The position numbers and the translations under genes were made by a program. The notes beneath the pieces were generated by a model, which worked only from the letters and a program-made list of their open reading frames with translations, made no database searches and was not told the origin of the DNA. A stretch of DNA of 64,000 nt from Phenylobacterium deserti (GTDB lineage Bacteria > Pseudomonadota > Alphaproteobacteria > Caulobacterales > Caulobacteraceae), in the NCBI RefSeq assembly GCF_003254705.1, contig NZ_QFYR01000001.1, positions 248,001 to 312,000 of the forward strand, given 5' to 3'. Below, piece by piece: positions 57,768 through 64,000 of this stretch. Within the stretch, counting starts at the first letter, position 1. Each line of letters starts with the position of its first letter.

Positions 57768-58786
57768 CAGCTCTGGCCGGCGCGGGCGGCAGCCAACGCG
57801 ATCTGGATGTCGAGGAAGTCGCGGAAGCTGATCCCCTGCGCCTTCAGCGCCTTGGGATAGAGCGAGGCTTGGGTCAGGCCCGGCAAGGTGTTGATCTCCA
57901 GGAACACCGGGCCGCTGGGCGTCACGATGAAGTCGGAGCGGGAATAGCCCATGGCGCCGACCGCCTTGTGGGCTTTGAGGGCGCCGTCCTTGATCTTGGC
58001 CTGAACATCGTCCGGGAAGGTTGCGGGGCAGATCTCGCGCGTCTCGGCCGACAGGTACTTGCTGGCATAGTCGAAGGCGCCTTCGGCCGGATGGATCTCC
58101 ACCGGCGGCAGCGCAATCAGCGTGCCGTCGGTATTCTCCAGCACGCCGCAGGTGGACTCCAATCCTGCGACGAACGGTTCGACGAGGTACGGCTCGCGGT
58201 CCGCGGCTTCAGCCAACGCCTCCAGGTCCGCAGAACCGTTGACGAAGATCAGGCCATAGCTCGAGCCTTCGCGGACCGGCTTGGCGACGAGACGGCCGTG
58301 CCGCGCCAGCTCTTCGGCGAGCTTGCCAGATCGCACGTCCGCGCCGCTCTCGACCGGGATCGAGGCCGGTGTGGCGACACCACCCTCAGCTACCACGACC
58401 TTCGTGGCGGCTTTGTCGAACGCGAGCCGGCTGGCCGCGGCGCCCGAGCCGGTGAAGGCCACGCCGCGCGCCTCGCAGAGCGCCGCAAGCGTCCCGTCCT
58501 CGGCCGGGCCGCCGTGCATCCCGAGGACCAGCAGCCGGCCCTCCCGCGCCGCGAGGTCCAGCGCGCCCTCGATCGTCTCCGACAGCGGCTCGCCTTCGGC
58601 CGGCAGGGTCACCTCGAACGGCTGCTGGTGGTTCAGCAGCACCTCGCGGCTGGCTGCGTGCACGGGGCCTTCGGCCGTCCAGTACCAGAGGTCCGCCTCC
58701 GGCAGCGCGCCGGCTAGGGCCTGGGTGGACGCGACGGCGACAAGACGCTCGCGGCTGACGCCGCCGAACAGGATGGTGATACGCAT
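57767..58786 (-). CDS. D-alanine-D-alanine ligase-like ATP-grasp protein
   Basis: A 339-residue ATP-grasp ligase of the Ddl type: [62 protein letters not shown] and [14 protein letters not shown]. All the ATP and Mg sites look intact. The first motif lacks the usual GGxSxEH/HxVSxxS form. It is embedded between two methionine-synthase genes. It may be the main Ddl, or a paralogue with another dipeptide or metabolite substrate; the context argues that it is not simply cell-wall linked. Confidence 0.83.
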
Positions 58787-58798
58787 CGGGCTCTGATG

Positions 58799-59860
58799 TC
58801 AGGCGAGTTCGAAGGGTTCAAGGCCGGCCAGGCGCATGGCCTTGGGCCGCTCGGGGATCTGTCGCGGCTTAAGGCCGCGGACCTCGTCAGCCACGTGCCG
58901 GATGTGGTCCGGCGTGGTGCCGCAGCAGCCGCCCAGGATGTTGACCAGGCCATGTTCGGCCCACTCGTGCAGCTGGTGGCCGGTCTGGTGCGGCGTCTCG
59001 TCGTACTCGCCCATGGCGTTCGGCAGGCCGGCGTTCGGGTAGGCGCTGACCAGGGTGTCGGCGACGCGCGCCAGCTCGGCGATATGCGGCCGCATCAGGT
59101 CCGCGCCAAGGGCGCAGTTCAGCCCGACAGCGAATGGCTTTGCGTGCTTGATGGAATTCCAGAAGGCCTCGACCGTCTGGCCCGACAGGGTCCGGCCTGA
59201 GCGGTCGGTGATGGTGCCCGAGATCCAGATCGGCAGCGGCTCGTAGCCCTGGTCCTCCAGGTCCATGATCGCCTTGATCGCCGCCTTGCAGTTCAGGGTG
59301 TCGGTGATGGTCTCGATCAGGAACAGGTCGACGCCGCCCTCGTGGAGCGCCTTCATCTGCTCGGAATAGGCCGCATAGACCTGCTCGAACGTCACCTTGC
59401 GCGCGCCGGGGTCGTTCACGTCTGACGACATCGACAGCATCACCGGCAGCGGCCCGACGGAGCCCGCCAGGAAGCGCGGCTTGTCGGGCTCCTTGGCGGT
59501 CCATTCGTCCGCCACGCGCCGGCCGATGCGCGCACCCTCCAGGTTGATGTCGCGCACCGCCGCTTCCATGCCGTATTCGGCCTGGCCGATCGAGGTGGCG
59601 CTGAAGGTGTTGGTCTCGGAGATGTCCGCGCCTGCCGCGAAGTACTGGTCGTGCAGGTCGGCGATGATGTCCGGCCGGGTGATGCACAGGAGGTCGTTGT
59701 TGCCCTTCAGTTGGCCGGCTGCGTCCTTGAACCGCTCGCCGCGGTAGTCGTCTTCCGCGAGGCCGCGCTTCTGGATCATCACGCCCCAGGAGCCGTCCAG
59801 GATAAGCACCCGTTCCTTGGCGGCCGCCTTGAGGGCCGCGATGCGTTCTTGTCTGGTCAT
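58799..59860 (-). CDS. metH: Methionine synthase N-terminal part: homocysteine methyltransferase domain
   Basis: A 353-residue homocysteine-binding (Hcy) domain protein with the zinc ligands Cys249 (GLNCALG), Cys312 and Cys313 ([10 protein letters not shown]), each displaced by two from E. coli MetH, and an N-terminal DGSWGVMIQ loop. Together with the 883-residue protein at 55116 it adds to about 1236 residues, the size of one MetH. The stop is 12 bases from the ddl start. The ATG overlaps the metF stop by 4 bases. Confidence 0.93.
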   Translation of the reverse strand: MTRQERIAALKAAAKERVLILDGSWGVMIQKRGLAEDDYRGERFKDAAGQLKGNNDLLCITRPDIIADLHDQYFAAGADISETNTFSATSIGQAEYGMEAAVRDINLEGARIGRRVADEWTAKEPDKPRFLAGSVGPLPVMLSMSSDVNDPGARKVTFEQVYAAYSEQMKALHEGGVDLFLIETITDTLNCKAAIKAIMDLEDQGYEPLPIWISGTITDRSGRTLSGQTVEAFWNSIKHAKPFAVGLNCALGADLMRPHIAELARVADTLVSAYPNAGLPNAMGEYDETPHQTGHQLHEWAEHGLVNILGGCCGTTPDHIRHVADEVRGLKPRQIPERPKAMRLAGLEPFELA

Positions 59861-60789
59861 GCCGCCGCCTCCGCAGGCGCAGGTTGGGTCTCGCGCACGC
59901 CCAGGACCCGGCAGATCGCGTAGGTCAGTTCGGCGCGGTTCAGGGTGTAGAAGTGGAAGTCGCCGAAGCCCTCTTCAGCCAGCCGGGCGCACATCTCGGT
60001 CGCGATGGAGGCGGCGATCAGCCGGCGCGTCTCGGGGTCCTTGTCGAGCCCCTCGAACAGGTTGGCGAGCCAAGCCGGCACCTCGATGCCGATCGGCCCG
60101 GCCATCTTCTTCAGGGCGTTGAAGTTGGTCACGGGCATGATGCCGGGAGAGATGGGGATCGCGACCCCAGCTTTCCGCACCCGCTCCATGAAGCGCAGGA
60201 AGCCGTCGATATCGAAGAAGAACTGGGTGATCGCTCGCGTCGCGCCAGCGTCGACCTTCGCCTTCAGCACGTCGATGTCGTGGTCGATCCCGGAGCTCTC
60301 CGGGTGCACCTGCGGATAAAGACCGACGCTGACCTCGAAGTCGCCCACCGCCTTGATGGCGCGGGTGAGTTCGGTGGCGTTGTTGTAGCCGTCGGCGCGC
60401 GGCGTGTAGGCGCCGCCGATCTGGCCGGGCGGATCGCCGCGCAGGGCCACGATGTGGCGCACGCCGGCGTTCCAGTAGTCGCGGATGACCTCGTCCACCT
60501 CCTCGCGCGAGGCTTCGACGCAGGTCAGGTGGGCCGCCGGCTTGAGGTCGGTCTCCGTCAGCATCCGCAGCACCGTGCGATGCGTGCGGTCGCGGGTGGA
60601 GCCGCCGGCGCCATAGGTCACCGACACGAAAGACGGGCTCAGCGGCGCGAGGCGGCGGATCGCCTCCCAAAGGTTTGCTTCCGCCTCAGCCGTTTTGGGT
60701 GGCGAGAACTCGAAGGACACGTTCGGCCGCGGCGTGCCGCCGATGCCGGCCCGCGCCACAGGTCCCAGGGCGGTATCAGAGGGGCTCAT
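59857..60789 (-). CDS. metF: Methylenetetrahydrofolate reductase
   Basis: A 310-residue MTHFR with the catalytic region NVSFEFSPPKTAE (Glu27), the flavin-binding VTYGAGGSTRDRT, and ITQFFFDIDGFLRFMERV. It makes methyl-THF for methionine synthase. It overlaps the ArsR-type gene upstream (ATGA) and the homocysteine-methyltransferase gene downstream. The ATG at 60789 is chosen because the longer frame runs into the regulator gene. Confidence 0.95.
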   Translation of the reverse strand: MSPSDTALGPVARAGIGGTPRPNVSFEFSPPKTAEAEANLWEAIRRLAPLSPSFVSVTYGAGGSTRDRTHRTVLRMLTETDLKPAAHLTCVEASREEVDEVIRDYWNAGVRHIVALRGDPPGQIGGAYTPRADGYNNATELTRAIKAVGDFEVSVGLYPQVHPESSGIDHDIDVLKAKVDAGATRAITQFFFDIDGFLRFMERVRKAGVAIPISPGIMPVTNFNALKKMAGPIGIEVPAWLANLFEGLDKDPETRRLIAASIATEMCARLAEEGFGDFHFYTLNRAELTYAICRVLGVRETQPAPAEAAA

Positions 60790-61766
60790 GCGGCGCTCCT
60801 TTGTTCGTCGGACGCGCGCGCAGCGGTCCAGATCTTCACGGTCAGGCCGCCCTCGCGGACCGGCGGCAGCGCCTGAGCCTCCACGCCGCTGAACGGACCA
60901 TGCGAGAGCCAACGCTTCATCTCAGCGTCGGAGAAGCCGAGGCGGCGATGCTGATGCTGCTCACGCAAGAACTCGAGCCCGTGCGGAGCGAAATCGACGA
61001 TGATCAGCTTGCCGCCGGGCGCCACGATGCGGGCGGCTTCGCGCACCGCCGCAGCCGGGTCAGCCAGGTAGTGCAGCACCTGATGAACCACCACCAGATC
61101 GGCGCTTCCGTCCGGCAGACGCGTGCCGAAGATGTCGCCGTGGCGCAGTTCGCAGCGGTCCAGCCCCGCCTCCGCCACGTGGTTGCGTGCGATGTTCAAC
61201 ATCTGTTGCGACAGGTCGAGACCCAGCGCCTGTTCGGCTCGAGGCGCCAGCAAGGTCAGCATGCGGCCGGTGCCCGAGCCCAGGTCGACCAGACGGCGGA
61301 ACGGTCCCTCGCCCACAGCGGCGAGGATCGCCTGCTCCACGGCGGCGTCCGCCACGTAGAGGGAGCGGATCTCGTCCCAGCGGGCGGCGTTGCGCGCGAA
61401 GTATTCCGCGGCGTCGGCGGCCCGCTCTTCCCGAACCGCCGACAGCCTCTCGGCGTCCGCGGCGAGAACCGGGTCGGCCGCGTCCGTGCGCCCCAGGATC
61501 TCGGCCACGATCTCGCCGGCCGGCCCGCCGCTGGTCAGGCGATAGAAGACCCAGGCGCCATCGGGGAAGCGCTCGACGAGGCCCGCTTCCGCGAGCAGCT
61601 TCAGATGACGTGAGACACGTGGCTGGCTTTGGTCGAGAACCCTGCAAAGCTCCAGCACCGCCAACTCTTCAAGCGCGAGCAGCGCGAGGATCCGCAGGCG
61701 CGTCGGTTCCCCGGCGGCGCGAAGCACATCGACAGCCTGGCTCGCTGAAAGCGTCATGCGAGCCAT
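60786..61766 (-). CDS. ArsR-family regulator fused to a SAM-dependent methyltransferase
   Basis: A 326-residue fusion: N-terminal ArsR winged helix (about 5-90: LRILALLALEELAVLELCRVLDQSQPRVSRHLKLL in part) and a C-terminal class I methyltransferase fold (about 145-260, motif I VDLGSGTGRM, post-I LGLDLS, LVVVHQVLHYL). This fusion typically leads methionine or SAM-recycling operons in Alphaproteobacteria and is thought to sense SAM or SAH. No metal-binding cysteine pair of classical ArsR is visible. A perfect palindrome overlaps the start codon. Autoregulation and control of metF and metH are inferred. Confidence 0.85.
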   Translation of the reverse strand: MARMTLSASQAVDVLRAAGEPTRLRILALLALEELAVLELCRVLDQSQPRVSRHLKLLAEAGLVERFPDGAWVFYRLTSGGPAGEIVAEILGRTDAADPVLAADAERLSAVREERAADAAEYFARNAARWDEIRSLYVADAAVEQAILAAVGEGPFRRLVDLGSGTGRMLTLLAPRAEQALGLDLSQQMLNIARNHVAEAGLDRCELRHGDIFGTRLPDGSADLVVVHQVLHYLADPAAAVREAARIVAPGGKLIIVDFAPHGLEFLREQHQHRRLGFSDAEMKRWLSHGPFSGVEAQALPPVREGGLTVKIWTAARASDEQRSAA

Positions 61767-61785
61767 ATAAAGATATCTTTATATG
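61764..61785. promoter_or_regulatory. Perfect 22-bp palindrome at the met operon start
   Basis: Centred on AAAGATATCTTT with AT-rich flanks, ending in C/G at 61764 and 61785, fully self-complementary over 22 bases. The regulator's ATG (61766-61764) is inside it, so a bound repressor would block transcription or initiation directly. AT-only core stands out in a GC-rich genome. Confidence 0.75.
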
Positions 61786-61831
61786 ATTGTCGAGGGGCGG
61801 CTGACGCCTCGCGCCGCCGCCCTGTCGATCT

Positions 61832-62401
61832 TCAGGCCTGACCGTGGCGGTCGTGACGGCCTTCGGCGAACTCTTCGATCATCTTGGCGCAGAAGGCCGG
61901 CAGGTCGTCGGGCTTGCGCGAGGTGACTAGGCCATCGTCGACAACCACTTCCTGGTCCACCCACTGGGCGCCCGCGTTCTTCAGGTCCGCCTGCAGCGAG
62001 GGCCAGGACGTCATGGTCTTGCCCTGCACCGCCTCGGCGTTGATCAAGGTCCAGGGCCCATGACAGATCGCGGCGATCGGCTTGCCTTCATGGGCGAAGG
62101 ATCGCACGAACTCGATCGCCTTCGGCTCCAGCCGAAGTTGGTCCGGATTGATCACGCCTCCGGGAAGCACGATGGCGTCGTAGTCTGCAGGATTGGCCTG
62201 GGCCAACTCGCGATCCACCGGCACGGTGTCGCCCTTGTCGTGGTGGTTGTAGCCCTGGATCTCGCCGCCTTTCGGAGCGACGATCTCGACCTGAGCGCCG
62301 GCTTGCTTCAGCGCCTCGACCGGCTTGGTGAGCTCGACCTGCTCGAAACCGTCAGTGGCGAGAACGGCCACCTTTTTGCCCTGCAGCCTTGCTTCGGCCA
62401 T
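61832..62401 (-). CDS. DJ-1/PfpI family protein (YhbO-type)
   Basis: A 189-residue DJ-1/PfpI protein: GFEQVEL with Glu20, LPGGVINPD and the nucleophile Cys113-His114 in AICHGPWTLI. It resembles YhbO/PfpI stress proteins, reported as deglycases or proteases. GGAGAT lies before the ATG at 62401. An exact EcfG-type promoter lies upstream, fitting a general stress role. Confidence 0.93.
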   Translation of the reverse strand: MAEARLQGKKVAVLATDGFEQVELTKPVEALKQAGAQVEIVAPKGGEIQGYNHHDKGDTVPVDRELAQANPADYDAIVLPGGVINPDQLRLEPKAIEFVRSFAHEGKPIAAICHGPWTLINAEAVQGKTMTSWPSLQADLKNAGAQWVDQEVVVDDGLVTSRKPDDLPAFCAKMIEEFAEGRHDRHGQA

Positions 62402-62438
62402 GGCGACATCTCCTTGGAATTGTGGGGTTCGGCGCGAC

Positions 62439-62464
62439 AACGGCAGCCTTGCGCGCCGAGTTCC
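62439..62464 (-). promoter_or_regulatory. Candidate EcfG/SigT promoter of the PfpI gene
   Basis: Minus strand GGAAC (62464-62460), 17 bases, CGTT (62442-62439): full match, about 38 bases from the ATG at 62401. Confidence 0.65.
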
Positions 62465-62564
62465 AGAGGCCGCAACTTTCGCGGTGAGCTGCAACAAGGC
62501 CGTGCGCCCGCAGGTTTCCCCCGCAAGCCGCCGAACGCGGCTCGATCACTCGGGAGACAACCTT

Positions 62565-63164
62565 ATGAACAAGATCATCATGGCCGCCGCGGCCGCCGCG
62601 ATGACGCTTACGGCCGTTGAGGCCGTGGCTCAGTCGAGTTCCAGTCGCAGCAGCAGCGCCAGCATCGGCCCCAGCCAGCCGATCCCCTACAGCCAGCTCG
62701 AAGCCTACTCACGGGCCACGCCGCGCCAGCGGGCGACCCGCGACTGGTGGAGCGGCTCGGCCGGCGCCCAAACGGGAACATCCGCCAACACCTCCGCCGC
62801 TGCGGGCATGACGGGCTCCAGCAGCATGGACACCGGCGCAGGCTCGACCGTGGGCTCGTCGATGGGCGGCGCCACCGGCTCGGCTAACGGCAGCGTCAAC
62901 CCGAGCACCGGTCTCGGCGCGGGCTCCAGCGCGAGCACGGGCACGGGCACGGGCACGGGCGCCGACACCAGCACGAGCAGCGGCAGGGGATCTGCCGGCT
63001 CCATGTCCGGCTCGACCACCGGCTCGATGTCCGGGTCGGGCGTCGGCGCGACCGGCTCGACCTCAAGTTCGTCTGGCGTGGGCGCGGCGGCTGGCCAGCC
63101 GGCCGGCGGCATGGGCAGCACGTCCAGCGCTCCCACCGGCGGCTCCACCGGCGGCGTGCGCTGA
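62565..63164 (+). CDS. Exported Ser/Gly/Thr-rich low-complexity protein
   Basis: A 199-residue protein with a signal peptide (cut near Ala22), a short conserved-looking part (SQPIPYSQLEAYSRATPRQRATRDWW, in part) and a long low-complexity tail of Ser, Gly, Thr and Ala. Likely surface or periplasmic. GGGAGAC lies before the ATG. It is divergent from the PfpI gene. No domain recognised. Bidirectional terminator follows. Confidence 0.75.
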   Translation: MNKIIMAAAAAAMTLTAVEAVAQSSSSRSSSASIGPSQPIPYSQLEAYSRATPRQRATRDWWSGSAGAQTGTSANTSAAAGMTGSSSMDTGAGSTVGSSMGGATGSANGSVNPSTGLGAGSSASTGTGTGTGADTSTSSGRGSAGSMSGSTTGSMSGSGVGATGSTSSSSGVGAAAGQPAGGMGSTSSAPTGGSTGGVR

Positions 63165-63170
63165 TACGAA

Positions 63171-63198
63171 AACGGCCCCGCTTCGCAGCGGGGCCGTT
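63171..63198. terminator. Bidirectional terminator
   Basis: A perfect 11-bp stem (63171-63181 with 63188-63198) and 6-base loop between the convergent exported-protein and ettA genes, with A/T-rich ends. Confidence 0.8.
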
Positions 63199-63221
63199 CT
63201 GATCCAACTCGAAGGTCCGGA

Positions 63222-64000
<779 letters not shown>

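Overview
This is a gene-dense, very GC-rich stretch of an alphaproteobacterial chromosome, most probably from the Caulobacteraceae (Caulobacter/Phenylobacterium group). The assignment is inferred from the gene set (ubiG-lysC-ptsP-RodZ-like-ispG-prfA-prmC-DUF4167 in order, a Caulobacter-type TonB receptor, an UrcA-type protein, methionine synthase split into two genes) and the codon and GC style. It was not checked by database search. I saw no rRNA, tRNA, CRISPR array, insertion sequence or integrase, and no gene-free stretch longer than about 300 bases.

Layout. 1-9.1 kb: FkbM-type methyltransferase (cut by the left edge) and ubiG facing lysC; an MFS exporter; ptsP (EI-Ntr); a RodZ-like protein; ispG. 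9.1-15.7 kb: two small proteins, prfA, the YbaN and YihY membrane proteins, a MOSC protein overlapping prmC, and an arginine-rich DUF4167 protein. 15.7-20 kb: a zinc unit, with a His-rich TonB receptor divergent from zur and two inverted repeats between them; then a small phosphatase and an RcnB-like protein. 20-24.3 kb: DUF924, thyA-panE-folA, two small membrane proteins and a TerB/J-domain protein. 24.3-30.2 kb: a secreted protein, a metallo-beta-lactamase-fold hydrolase, DUF1294, a divergent dicarboxylate-symporter-like carrier, a zinc alcohol dehydrogenase with a membrane partner, and a Crp/Fnr regulator. 30.2-34.5 kb: a run of very small proteins with pirin and aldose-epimerase genes and a HAD phosphatase. 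34.5-44.5 kb: formate/nitrite-type channel, YczE and MocR divergent pair, UrcA-like protein, dipeptidyl peptidase IV, hybrid sensor kinase, GNAT, a second MOSC protein, and a two-gene unit that looks like a phage spanin pair. 44.6-55 kb: MFS carrier, desaturase, secreted proteins, alpha/beta hydrolase, a large TonB receptor with a secreted companion, and a DsbA/FrnE-type protein. 55-61.8 kb: a methionine/one-carbon operon read leftward: ArsR-methyltransferase regulator, metF, metH N-part, ddl, metH C-part. 61.8-64 kb: DJ-1/PfpI protein, a Ser/Gly/Thr-rich exported protein, and ettA (cut by the right edge).

How the parts fit. Three regulatory themes can be read from the DNA. First, zinc: paired inverted repeats lie in the zur/TonB-receptor interval. 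Second, methionine cycle: a perfect 22-bp palindrome overlaps the start codon of the ArsR-methyltransferase gene that leads the met operon. Third, general stress: sequences matching the EcfG/SigT promoter pattern (GGAAC, 16-17 bases, CGTT or its GTT core) lie upstream of the PfpI, small membrane, YihY and MFS genes, with weaker ones near other small proteins. The most unusual items are the interruption of split metH by a D-Ala-D-Ala-ligase-like gene, the orphan spanin-like pair, and the scattered candidate stress promoters.
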